The translations under genes and the position numbers were made by a program. The notes beneath the pieces are model-generated. The model searched no databases. It was not told the DNA's origin and saw nothing but the letters and a program-made list of their open reading frames with translations. From Fasciola hepatica (taxonomy: Eukaryota > Platyhelminthes > Trematoda > Plagiorchiida > Fasciolidae): a stretch of 64,000 nucleotides of DNA. Numbering within the stretch: position 1 is the first letter of the stretch; every line of letters starts with the position of its first letter. Where the stretch lies: NCBI GenBank assembly GCA_948099385.1, contig CANUEZ040000029.1, positions 2,449,501-2,513,500 of the forward strand. The letters are read 5' to 3'. This document shows positions 46,715 to 58,374 of the stretch, piece by piece.

Positions 46715-49700
46715 TACCTTCTTGAATGCCAGTACATTGCTGCATCTACCAGCCTCCTTTGACAGCCTCTTCCACATGGAAACCACCCTATTTTTAAAAT
46801 ATTTAGCCGGTATATCCATCTTTGAGTATGCCCCCGTTAGATTGAGACGGTGTTCCCTGGTGCCGCACTCGAGGGGAGAAACGGAAAAATTGCACATGTC
46901 TATAACCGACGGACCCTCATTATCTTGAAGGTTTCTATTGGGTCGCCTGGCCCTCCACTCTATTCTCAGAGGAGGAGGTTAAGATCCTCTAGAAGCTGGG
47001 CATAAGGTTTCTCCTTCTGACCGGTGGTCTTTCTAATTGAAAGTCGCTGCACCCCCCCCCCCAAACACTTCTTATCCTTGCTATAATAGGGACCCCATGC
47101 CAGGGCGCAATATTCCAGAAGAGGTTACCCCAAAACCTTGGAAAACTGGATGGAGGTTTCCGGTTATCTGCGCGACAGTATTGCATACCCCAGTCGATAC
47201 CCCTTTGTCCATATTGGCAGCTCTCTGACACAGCATTGAAGGCGTGAAATCCTGTGTGACTGTCATACGTAGGTCTTTTACCTCGGACACTCTTTCAAAC
47301 GGAATACCGCCTGCTTCGTCCATGTTAGTAGTCAGGACTTGACATTTGGCGAGACTCAGCGGTAAATCCCTCCGTTCTTCCCATCTTAGAGCCGCATTTC
47401 TACTCTGTGCTGAGTCGCTCCCCGCTATCGTGACATCATTTGCGAAGATGAAGCACTGGTTGTTCAATTCCTCCAAGGGGGAGAGCAAAGGCCCCAGTAG
47501 TGAACCCTGCGGCACACCAGTGGTAACCCTCTCCCGTCTCGATAGATAATCGCCCACCTTGACTCAAGCCACGATTCCCTAGAAAGAGTGCTTCCAATCC
47601 TCTTGCTTTCCCGCTGCAGTTTAAATTCCAGCAGGCGATGACTCACAGAGTCAAAAGCCCTACTAAAATCCAAAAAATAAACCTCTACGTTCGCACCTTC
47701 TTCCATTCCCCTCGCGGTCTCGTCTAAGAACATCTGTAAGTTTGTCAAGCACGATCTTCTTTCAACAAACCCATGTTGTGCGAGTGTCAGTAGGTCAATA
47801 ATAACCAGAGGCAGGCACAATTGCTTTCTGATTATAGGTTCCAAGCACCTGCACAACGCTGATGTTAAGCCGACCAGTCCACAAGTCTCAGCCCTCTGCG
47901 TGGATCCTGTCTTACGTATCGCTACGACTATGGCCTGACGCCAATCCCCTGGCACCTCACTTTCCCCTAAAGACTCCAAGTACAGCTAGGTAACAGCCCC
48001 TGATAAGTTATAGGAAAGAGGCTGAACAATCGCCAGATAAATTGTATCCGGTGCATCTGCTTCGTGCTTACTCAAAGATCTGAGTTCGTGGCTCACCTCG
48101 CCCTCACTTACAGCAAGTTCTTGAAGCACTGGTTTACTCCTCATATCTGATCCAGCAGCCCTCAGCATATGGTCCTGGGGGTACATGCTCCTAAAGAAAG
48201 CAGGTAAGGCCTCTGCTTCGTCTTTATCATCAAGAGCAATGCTTCCGTCGGACACCTGATTGGCACCTTCGCTCTCATGCTTCTTTTTCTTGGACTGCAC
48301 ATAAGCGAAGAACTTCTTTGGGTTTGCCTTCACATTCTTGGCTGGTTTCTTCTCACACTCGTACTTTGCTTCTCTTTGCAGGGCCGGTGCCCTGTTTCTG
48401 GCTGTCTTGTACGTGGCCCATGAGTAGTGCGCGCCATGAGGTTTGTAATGAGCCCGTAGCCTTCTACGAACAATTAGTGCCCTCGCAATCCCGGGTTTCC
48501 ACTAAGGTGGCTGGCTCCTATCTCTTAGTGGTGTTACCGGAACAACCCCGTCTGTCAAGCCCATTAGTCCGGCTTTCATTGCCTCACATTTGTTCTCCAC
48601 AGATGGCTCCGGGGAGTCCATGTGCCAACATATGCTTCGTGCCCTTACTCTCAGCTGATCGTCATCCGCTCTAGCATAGTCCGGGATCCAACTAGATCCT
48701 GGTTTATTGTGCTTTACAGTGAACATCGCACGTAGGACTCCATGATCGCTCTTCCCCAACGGCTCCTCTGTCAACAAAAAGTGACCTCAGATAGATACCT
48801 GGCTAAAGCAGATCCACGGTAGATGAACGTTGCCCGTGGCAGGAATGCGTTACCCTTCTTACATGTTGTGTGAGGAAGTCGTTGTGAAGCCATATCACCA
48901 GAGTATTTAAGGTGGTCATCTCAGGGGCACATTCATCGTCTCAATTCATTTCTGGGAAGTCAATTTCTCCCAGCGTGAAAAAGCACCTCGACATACTCAA
49001 CACCGTCTGTCGAAGCTGGGATAGATCACAGTCTTCTCCCCCGTCTGCTTGCAGGGCTGTATAGACGTAGGCTACCCCTGCCGGCCATCGGCCTAGGCGA
49101 AAGCAACATGCAATGGCTTGTATGTTGGGTACGACAAGTGTAAACGGGACCTCCCAGGGATTAAAATCAGCCCTCACGAGAAGCAGTACCCCTCGACACA
49201 GCTCACTGTCTATTTTGTCTTTTATGTAGGCGGTGTAGCCACGAGGTTGCATGGTACTCTGGTCCTTTTCCAGCCATGTCTCCGTGATAGCTAAAATCAC
49301 TGATCCGTCCTTTCTGGTCAGTAGTTCCCCCATCTACCTAGTCTGCAGGCGCTTGTGTACTATATGGCGGCACCTTCTGCCGGGTAATCTGCTTTGCTTA
49401 TTCTTTTCTGGGCCTTTGGGCCCCCGGGCGCAACTCCCGAAGGGACATCCCATTTTTTGCGTAAACGGTCACTAGGCCCGTATTTTCCTGAACCTTCAGG
49501 GCCACTCCTTGCAAAGTAATTGTGGAGTTGTTGAAGGAATCACCTGAGGCTTCCCTTGTCTCGCTACTTGGCCTTCTGTTGCCCCTCGAGGGCCTCAGGG
49601 ACCTACTCCTGCTCAGCTGTGTGGACGTTCGTGCAAAGACTTCTGCGCAGCTTTCATCCGTATTAGTGAAGTTCCGCTTGATCCGGATTGGAGTCGCCGC

Positions 49701-49724
49701 CACCTTCGTTTCCACTTCGGTCAC
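46715..49724 (-). mobile_element. CR1-like LINE (element A), endonuclease and reverse transcriptase
   Basis: Read on the minus strand from 49724: a basic linker peptide; the endonuclease start (ILAITETWLEKDQ, about 49285) and its damaged centre (LGEIDFPEMN, where GDFN is usual); the endonuclease end with GKSDHGVL (about 48750). Then come the linker (NPKKFFAYVQSKKKK), RT blocks VPGDWRQAIVVAI, HGFVERRSCLTNL and FLDFSRAFDSVSH, then GVPQGSLLGPLLS and a mutated active site FIFANDVTIAG (FADD expected), and the C-terminal FKNRVVSMWKRLSKEA. The frame is broken in at least four places. It is cut by the Gypsy element and finishes at 27765-27851. Confidence 0.85.
47049..47063. repeat. Poly-C run
   Basis: A run of about 13 C residues inside the decayed CR1 copy, probably a replication-slippage product. 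Confidence 0.8.
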
Positions 49725-49726
49725 AC

Positions 49727-50757
49727 CCTATCTCTTGTTGATATGCAATCACGGTCACCCAAGTCCCAAGGTCTTTCAATCTGCCTACTGCCTCTATAGC
49801 AAATAGGCCCGGACAGTAAGCAACCGTCGGGCTTGTCATTGTCCGTGATACCAAGAGGCTTCACCCAGTACCCAGAGGTAAGTCCCACTTTTGTACACAG
49901 TCGAGAACAGCAAGCGTGTCTCTGCTCAGCTCCTCTCCCCACTGAGCTCCTACTAAATTCACATCACCTGCAAAGAAGGCTGGTGTCTGCAGGGCCGAGG
50001 TTAAAACATCAACAAATAAAAGCAATAGTAGTGGACCTAGTACGGAACCCCGCGGTACTCCACTGGCGCCGTTCTCTAGTTTAGAGTTCTTGTGGTCTAG
50101 TATAATGCAAAACATTCTACCGGTAATAAAGTCCTCGAACCGTTACTGAATCTGCCCATTTATATCAACTGACCTCAAACTGATAAGTAGAAACCGTTGG
50201 TTTACCGAGCTATATGCCCTGCTAAAGCCAAAGTAACGCGCTTCTACCTGTTTTCTTTATCCACCCTTCGAGTGACTCCGTCTGGGAAGCTCAAGAGATC
50301 GGTCAGGCACGACCCGCTTTTTAGAAGTCCATGCTTAGCTGTGCAAAGCATAGAATTCTCTAGTCGGTGCTTGCAGACGGGCGACCGGACGATGTTCTCT
50401 AACACTTTACATAGAATGCAGGTTAGGCTAGAAGTTCTGTGGTTTCCCATTTCGTAGCGGGGTCCCCTTTAGGTACAAACAGCACTACCGAGTTTTCCAG
50501 TCCTGTGGCAGCCTTCATGGTCCGGGGTGGCCTTATATAACCTGTGTATGGGAAGGGATGGGATATCGGACAACGGCTTATCGATGGCAGGGTGGATATT
50601 ATCTGGCCCGGTAGACTTACGGATATCTAACCCTTCCAGGTATTTGCGTACAATTTTCTCTGAAACATATAAGTCTTTTATGCACGTTAAGAGAGTCGCC
50701 CCTTCTCTCCCCCCCAAAGAAAAACTTATCTGCGCACCGTTATCTATTCTGCGAACC
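49727..50757 (-). mobile_element. CR1-like LINE (element B), reverse transcriptase part
   Basis: On the minus strand: YLEGLDIRKSTGPDNIHPAI (RT start, about 50630), a frame change, CILCKVLENIVRSPVCKH and KHGLLKSGSCLTDLLSF (about 50330-50420), then GVPRGSVLGPLLLLLFVDVL (about 50050), AGDVNLVGA in place of the FADD box, QKWDLPL, and DKPDGCLLSGPI to ERPWDLG. It stops where element A begins. Frame changes separate each block, so it is dead. Confidence 0.75.
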
Positions 50758-52175
50758 CTAATAATAATTATAGTAACAATAATGGTATATTTCTTGATCA
50801 TGATCAAGACACATGAGCAAGGCGTGATCAACGAGTAAAACATTGCTGTGCAGCACGGAATATTCACAAAATCTGGAAGTGGGATTCACACACGTCAGTG
50901 ACAATACTGTGAATCTGGGCTGTGTCTGAATGAGCTAAAATGGGTTCATGTGGACTAATTTCGTTTTCGAAGAGGGGTGTTGCGGTGAATCTGCGGTGCG
51001 TGGAAGCCGCTGAAAAGCATCATAAAAGTGTGAAACATGCAGTATACATGATAGCTGTGTAAACAATCAATTCTGAGGAGATAAAAAACTTCAAGGTGTG
51101 CAGACGAAGAAAAAAAGTAAAGGAAAGAATAAAAACTTGGACGCGCCTACTGGACACCTGAAGGTTCCATACCGAAGACTGAAGGGAGAGATTCACCAAA
51201 TAGTAACCCGTCATAAAAGAGAATAGAACCAGCATGGGGTCCTCAGAGAACAAACAGGGATATCGGCGGCGCACAGATAATTTTATCCCCAATGACGTAT
51301 TTGGGACAAATCACCAGGCCAGGGGAATGGTGGTCTGAAGTGCCTACTGAAGGAGGGAGCCAAGAGAATAAATGCCAGTGAGCCAGACAAGCTTATTTTA
51401 GTAGTTATCTTCAGATAATTCCATAACGAAGGTGACAGAAAGACAAGTAAATCACGTGAAATTTGACGTGTTGCGGGAGCAGCACGGATGGTAGTTGAGG
51501 GCTCAGCTGGAGGACTGGAAATGGAGTCGTTGAAGAGATAGTCAGTTGGAGTTAGAAGATGGCGGATGCGTCGAAAAAAATGGGACGAATATGAAAGCGA
51601 AGGCCTGTTGCTGTAATATGCAGAGTCCAGCCCGAGGTGACAATGACCGTTACTTGTGTGTGAGAAGAAACGTTTCTATGGGGAAAATAAAAGACTATAT
51701 AGCCATGTTCCAGCCAGCAGCAAGTGCCTGGTATTTTGTTTCATGACGATCGTGATTTCCACGGATGACAGGTCACTTGCTGCGGCCTGGGCAGGCGCGG
51801 GCTCACCAGACACGACTGATCTTCCTGGTGAAGGTGATTAGGGTAGCAGGTAAAAAATGGGCTGATTGGGGCTTGTAACCCAAACAGTAGGATTTTGATC
51901 GCCGTGGCTACCTAGTTAGGAAGTTCCATATGGCAGCGGCTAGCGATGAAAATTGCCCTACCCAACTAGTTAGTTTGCCAGATCTATGTTGTAATCCGGT
52001 AGTAAAATTTGGTGGACCGACGGCTACCCAGGCAACCGGCATGATCTGAAAGGGATTGGGGTTATGGCAGTCTGGATGTGTTCCAGCTGAGGGTTATGAT
52101 TACCGCTTTATTAGAAATCTAGCAATTACAACCTAAAAGAACGTGCAAACCAAGGCCTAGAACGAATGGGTAGGT
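50757..52175. other. Unassigned 1.4-kb insertion in element B
   Basis: This stretch separates the linker part of element B (52178 and above) from its RT part (50757 and below), where related elements are continuous. It has no convincing frame. At its left edge, read on the minus strand, is TTATTGTTACTATAATTATT, which resembles the 3' tail of a LINE. I therefore suspect a 5'-truncated minus-strand LINE 3' region, but no family could be assigned. Confidence 0.45.
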
Positions 52176-52177
52176 CA

Positions 52178-53265
52178 TCAGGTTGGAAGTGGTTCCCGCT
52201 GTGGGTCGGGGTAGCAAGCGGAGGAGACAATTAAACGCCCACCCAAGGCTTCTGTTTGGCTCCGGTTTTCTGATGCCACTCCATGATCACGGGTCGTCAG
52301 TGGCCCCACTGCACCTCTCAAAGAACCCGTAGACTGCATGTAGCCACAGTACTCCTCTGGATGCCTTTTGACACACCCGGCCAACTTCATTTCATACTTC
52401 CGCTTGGCGGATCGCAAAGGAGCCACCGCCTCATTTCTATGCTTGGTATATCGAACCTAAGCGCGGCGACTCCCGGAAGCATCGCAGAGAGCCCAACTGC
52501 GGTTTCCTGATTGACTTGCCCATTGCAGCCCTCCACCACACCGGCTTGTCCTCCCCCTCCTAAGCTTCAAAAGAACAAACTCGTCTATGAAGGTAATCAG
52601 AGATCCTTTATTCACCTGCCAGCCTTCATCCAAACCGGTATCGTCCGCTATGTCCCATATTAAGTCGACCGCTTTATTGAGCAACCTGGGAATGTCCTTA
52701 CTTGCGTAGCTTCTAATCAATTTCGAGGATACTTTGGGTTCAAGCATGCAAATAGTGAGTTTGACACTCACAAAGTTACCCTTGCCCGGAGGGCAGTGAA
52801 CCTGGAGTTCAGCTACATCGTTCTCATGGTTCGTCATCACTATATCCAACAAGTACGGCGTGCAACCAGTCCTGTATTTGGTGTCTTCCCGCATGTCCTT
52901 GAACAAAGCATTCAAACCTAGCCATGGTGGATATGCTTCCGCTAGGGTCCCCGGGGTACATGCCTCGACTACCCTGTCTACGCGCGTCAGGTTGGAGTCC
53001 CAAACTATGGAGGCCCTGTTAGTTTCCTTAACTATTATGGCAAGTACGTGCAGAAGCTGAACTTACCCATCTCGGTTTGTACCCAGTGCCCTACGTGCAC
53101 AGACTACATTTACCCTTCGGTTCGGCAGTGTGAGCCTAACCGTGCGTAGCTCGAATACAAACCACGGTCTGCGATTCCAAATGGTTTGTGCTCGACCTAA
53201 TAAGGACGGCCACTCCTCTCCCTGCAAAGTCGTGCCCTCAGTTCCGCCTGTAGACTGCGAATCTC
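52178..53265 (-). mobile_element. CR1-like LINE (element B), endonuclease and linker
   Basis: On the minus strand: RGVAVLIRSSTNHLESQTVV (endonuclease middle, about 53220), then at 52915-52457 CTPYLLDIVMTNHENDVAEL and CPPGKGNFVSV (the TP-LLDLVLT and SDH region; the catalytic SDH is read as GNF, so lost). Then at 52426-52178 come RSAKRKYEMKLAGCVKRHPE and EEYCGYMQS, the linker before RT. The long opposite-strand frame at 53130-53903 is a shadow of this element. Confidence 0.7.
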
Positions 53266-54565
53266 TTTTGTATTACTACCAGTGCGTGGTCATCTTTGGA
53301 GGGCCTTGTTCCCGTAACGGAAACTATGGACGAGTTTTACCTCACTGCTGCCCTGAAGAGCTCCATCCACTTGTTTCTAATGCTACTTTCTTCGGTGTAC
53401 AGCACCACCGCATTCGTTACGACGTCTATGGGTTATTATTGTTCAGTTTTGGCCGGGACTCAGTCGCAAATAATCGAGGTAGGGGCAAGTTCTTTGCAGT
53501 GGTATTCACCACTGGATTTCATGGGGTCGGCTGGCCATTCAGGATTATCGAACATTCCCAATTCATCCCTACGGGGGCTGTCTTGACACGTAGGATGGCG
53601 GAGGTCTTGTCGTTCCCTGCTGGACAGCCCCGCCAATTTTCATCTTCTAGTACATCTTCATTTACCAAGAACCATGGCTGCTTGTATGGCTTACTTGCAG
53701 CTGTCGGTGAAGTAACCAGACAGCTGGGTAAGGCATTTTGCTGCCATCGGGGACCCTCCTTTAGCACCCTCGCGGGGTTACCCACGTTTACACCTATGGG
53801 CAAACCACCCGACATTACTCTTTGTTCGTCCGGTGTAACCTGGCATCTGCACTTAATGATGTGGGCCATCATGGCAGCCTTGGCCAGCTACACGTCTTTG
53901 TAGCGCTGGTCCTCAAATTTGACCTATATCCATCGTGCGACATTCTCCCGCTTTTTCGTGAGGGGAGACTTCCAGGTCACCAATCTGCGAACTGTTCTGA
54001 GAGACAAGGGCCCGGTACACCTGCAAGTTGCAGTGTCTCACACGCGTCTCCTGTCTATATCGCTTCTTGCCTTCGATTCTCGTATAAATGGTTCCTCCTG
54101 ATTTAGTACCAGTAGCCTACGGCTTGATGCCCTTCCCAGCGATTGGACAAGCCCCTGCAGATCCATCCGCTGAATTTCGGAATACGATATCCCGATTCAT
54201 CTGCCTCCATGATGTAGTCCGTTGCCCGTATCGTATTGCCCTTTTTCTTACCTTGTTTCTTGTTCTCAGGTTTCTGCGCGACCCACCCATTCTTAGTAGT
54301 TTACCTCACGAGAATGACGCGACCGCCAGCCTGGCGTCTTATTATCTCGAGAACTGCTCTCTCAGGCGCTCCTAGGGCTTTGGCATATGATCTTGCTAAG
54401 GCCAAGTGCGGCGACGACTTGCGCTCACCGCCTCTGCAGTCTTCAGGAAGAAGTTGGACGTCTTTCTGTTTGTAATGCCTTAGATGAGCTAGACTTACAG
54501 CCTCCTTGCAGGGACCACAAACCCATTTAATTCGGCTGTTCTTACCGTACAGCGGTACATACATC
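53266..54565 (-). mobile_element. CR1-like LINE (element B), probable 5' part
   Basis: The minus frame at 54564-54301 has IKWVCGPC, a Cys-x-x-Cys pair such as ends the PHD-like finger of CR1 ORF1 proteins, then a basic helical stretch. The frame at 53872-53519 has no recognised domain. Position and strand fit ORF1 and the ORF1/ORF2 junction of element B. The assignment rests mostly on context. Confidence 0.4.
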
Positions 54566-56145
54566 AGCTAATCCCAGAACAGCCTCCACGGGCCCACCTA
54601 CCGCATACATAGCACTCGATACCCCCGTCCACTAGCTTCTTCTATCCGGCGGCCACACAGGGATGCATCTCACGCTCCAAGATATGCATACAACGTTAGC
54701 AGGACACTAAACAAAGAAAAACGTCACTTACTAAAAAACGCTTACGGGTTATGAACACTGCAATATACTCCGGTACGTGTTACACAAAAGGTGCAAAACG
54801 TATAGGGAATAAACAAAAATGATTCTCTGGATGGAAAGCGTACCTTGCGGCTACTCTGGTACGTAAGTTGGTGCAAAACAACCCGTGTTATTTGGCAGTA
54901 CACTTAGAAACCTGGTTCAACGCGGAACACGAAAGTACGGATTGTTCCTACCTGGGTGTTGGTAAGGCAGTCTCTACGTATTATTGGACTTTTTGATGAC
55001 CCTTTTGTGGCCTATAAGGACCTTAACTGCGTGAGGATTTTGCTGCCGCGCAGGAATGTGTAGTCATTGAATGACAGGCAAAAATCGTCTGCGCTGCTCA
55101 AATGTTGGCAAGCTGCTTTCAAGCCATTGGTCGACCCGCTCGTTACATTTGATTGATGCACCTGTCATACGTAAACTGACTCGAGGACTCTGCAGTTCCT
55201 TTTCCCGGCGTGGTTCTTGCGGTCCGGTTGCTTGGGCTCCCACTATTCCGCAGGCGATTCAGTCGGGGTTCGACCAATGGTACCTGGTTTGAAAGCACTC
55301 AGCTACGGACTTCAGGACGGGCTCGGGTTTCCGCACTTGCAATTCACGGAACAAAGTGTTAGCCGGAAAACGAGTTCAACGAATACCGTTCCCGAACGCG
55401 TTTGGCACATTTGCAATGCGACTTTTAGAGAACTACGCGTGCTTGCCATCTCTGGCTGGATGACGGACGACCTCAGTGAGTCTCGAATTTGTGGTTATTA
55501 CCGAGAAGTGTTGTTTTGCTTCAGATGCATTCGTTATCCTTTACCAGGAACGTTGGTACGTTAGTCTTCTTTTACGTGCGCAACAACGGGACGTCGTGCT
55601 GTGACGGTTGATAGACCTGGCCGGAATGGCATGTTTACCTTCATAACGGGTAGCGGAGTGCACCGTATGTGAAGTAGAGGCCACTGGGTTCATCGTAACA
55701 ACGACTGTCGTGAAGCCTCTATGGTTGCACTATCTGTCCCGTAGAATTAGCTGTTAGAAGCTCCGTTAGCTAGAATCCGGTGCTTAGGTGTGTAGATTTG
55801 TGCAGTCACCCGTAAATCACAGACAGTGGAGTTGCCTAAATGCTGGTCAGGTTAGTCTTCTTCGCCCCCCAAGGCATGTCACATTATGTCAGCTAACTCA
55901 CTTGTGCAGCAACTGGGAATGGGAAGCTGGCAGCATTCAATGGATCACTTATGTTTATGTTCAAAATGCTAGCAAGCTTGTTACGGATTGGTGTTTGCGC
56001 CAGGGAAAAGAAAAGTAATTGCGGGATATACATGAGACCGGTACCTACGCATATCTTATTACGTATTTATAGTTGTGCAGCCTTCAGTTTTCATTTGGGA
56101 ATCGGTGGCTTTTATGCGCGCAATGGAAGTCCGTATATATATATG
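54566..56145. other. Intergenic, no gene recognised
   Basis: A plus frame at 55217-55564 (115 residues) has mixed composition but no motif or splice support. The rest shows nothing recognisable. Confidence 0.35.
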
Positions 56146-56176
56146 TAACAGTAATAGTAATAATAATAGTAATAGT
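56130..56176 (-). repeat. AT/TAA-rich simple repeat, probable LINE tail
   Basis: A TA dinucleotide run (about 56130-56146) is followed by GTAACAGTAATAGTAATAAT and onward. On the minus strand this is a CTATTACTATTATT-type tail and probably marks the 3' end of a minus-strand LINE lying to its right. Confidence 0.6.
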
Positions 56177-58374
56177 TTATTTCGGATAACCCCGAAGCAT
56201 GCTACAATGCAAGGTCAAAGAGCGTGGTTGAAAGCTGAACGAAAGTTACAGAAGGATTGTACAGTTATGTGAACGAGATTGAATATAAGAGAAAGCATTC
56301 CAGTCAATTTTTGCGGTACTGCCCGGCGAGTTTAAACTCAAGACCAAGTGGTCGATCCGGCTGAAGGTAGGTGTAGTTATTCTGTCAAAGTGTGGAGTGG
56401 GTAGAGAATGGTAAATGATCATACAAATCCTACAAAAGGAAGACTGTCCTGTCGGAGAACCGAAATAGACCGACGGATACATGGATATCGTGAAAAAGAA
56501 ACATTCATGAAGGGGACGTATTCAAGCTGTAGAGCTTTGCAATGTATTAGAGGAGTTACGATGTAAAATTAGACGATGAAAAATTGTGGCATAACACATA
56601 AAGAACAAGAAAACCGGTCGAGAATTACATGGTTGGGGTTCAATGACCGTATATCGGTTAGGCCAATTGTAAAACAAACGGACAACACACTGGACTGTGG
56701 TTGCCAAATGGTGGCGAAAGAAGTGACCGTATAAAACATAAAGACTTTGAGCGAACTGTTTTGCTTTCAAAAGAAAGGAACGTAATTCACCAGCATGAAA
56801 CTGGGAGCTGGCAAAAATTCGATGTGTGGTGCGTAGCTACGATGGTGGCAGAAACGTGACTTGCAAGAGAGATGGCCAATTAACTGACAGGTAGGTATTT
56901 ACGTACTGATATTTCTCAGCAAAGACTTCACTTGGTGAAAAGGGTGTATCAATTGCCGTAAGTGTCTGAGACGATCTATCGGAATAAAGCATGGAAGAGG
57001 AAATACACCGAACAACCGATAAATAGGTTTGCAAAGTTCGGCGGCCAGATATGGGCGGAGTGTATGATAAACCAAAATGGACTACACATCAGGACCGTGG
57101 TTGCCAAAGTGAGGATGAAAGAAGTGACCTGATAAAATAAAGACTTTGAGTGGATTGTTTTGCTTTCAGAAGAAAGGAATGTAATGCATCAGCATGAAAC
57201 TAGGAACTAGCGAATAATCGATGTGTGGTGTTCAACTACAACGATAGGATGGATACAGCTGGCAAAAACGATGAAGTGACGGGTAGAAGACTATCAGCTT
57301 ATGTTTGATACAGAAGGTGGACCACTTTGTGGCGACGGAACAGAACTCTGCGGTACAAGAGCATATCAGATGTGCATATGTGGGACATGACACCTTGCAA
57401 GATGAGGACATTGCAATGCAACAGCCCTAAGCGGGCGAATAGCGAAACTGACAGAGAAAGCAAACAAACACAGAACCATCGATTATTGGGAATCTCTAGA
57501 GATAAATTTCACAGTGTCATATACTGTCTCAGGATTGTGGTACGGAAGTGAATGATAGCAGTAAATGCAAAAAGGGGTGAGCTTTATCTTACAGAATGGT
57601 TAAGTTTTTTACAAATAAGGCTGGTGAATAGTTTAGCATGAAACCGCGGGAAGTGGACCGGGAATAACGAGCCAAGAATGTTGATGGGTTTTTACGTATG
57701 CGATAATTATGCACCAAAGAAAGCCAGTTTTGCCGGACGAAAAAAGCTTTAGGTTAGGAAGGCAAATTTGAGGCGATCACGATGGAGAGTCAGTGTTGGC
57801 TGGAGGAGACAGCAGCATTTTGAGTATATGAACGTTCTTCTTTTTGTATTGTTTTTTCAATCCACAACCGGTGCTAGTGGGTGGGGCTGACCGTGCTCTG
57901 GACACCCAACCTGAAAACCATTTCTGGAGGCAGAAGGTGCGATCCACCAACCTAGTTGCTCCCGAACATCATTGCAGACGTCCTGCACGTCCGATGTGCA
58001 CCGGCCAAAGTGGGGGATCTGTCCGCGCCCCGCACCGGCGGGATTTGCATAGGTGATGTTGGTTGAGATCACGCAGACATAGAGGTGGAGTAGTCTAGGA
58101 GATTGCGGGGGATCCTGGACAGCAGGGTCAATGAGTCAGCGACAGAATGATGAACGGGTATCACATTTTCGGCCGGACGTGTGGGCCAGATATTTCGCTG
58201 GTGGTATCTCCGGATCATTCCAAGACATCAAAAGGGAGATGCGCCCCGGTTGGTGTCTGGAAGTATAAGAGTAGAGAGACGCAGTTTTAGATGCTCCCGG
58301 CTGGGGATCAACGGTCAATGGTGGAAAGAAAAATCTAGTAATGTAGACACAGACTACTTTGGGAAGAATAAGGA
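56177..58374 (-). mobile_element. Probable 3' untranslated region of a minus-strand LINE (element C), with internal repeats
   Basis: It lies between the stop of the RT frame at 58375 and the TAA-type tail at about 56150. No frame of note is present; the minus frame at 56482-56246 reads RIDHLVLSLNSPGSTAKIDW but I do not recognise it. Two direct repeats of about 155 bases are at 56691-56846 and 57091-57245. The middle (57840-58060) is GC-richer than its surroundings. More than one element may be involved. Confidence 0.4.
56691..57245. repeat. Imperfect direct repeat, two copies about 400 bases apart
   Basis: Copies at about 56691-56846 and 57091-57245. Shared blocks include GTGGTTGCCAAA, GAAAGAAGTGACC, AAAGACTTTGAG, TGTTTTGCTTTC and AGCATGAAACT, ending ATCGATGTGTGGTG or TTCGATGTGTGGTG. 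Confidence 0.75.

Noticed and set aside
53130..53903. 257-codon plus-strand open frame
   Set aside because: It overlaps minus-strand sequence that reads as CR1 endonuclease (RGVAVLIRSS). It has no recognisable domain itself, so I take it as a shadow.
57844..58072. GC-rich overlapping frames near 58 kb as a small gene
   Set aside because: Both strands are open at similar length, there is no recognisable motif, and the position is inside a presumed LINE 3' region.
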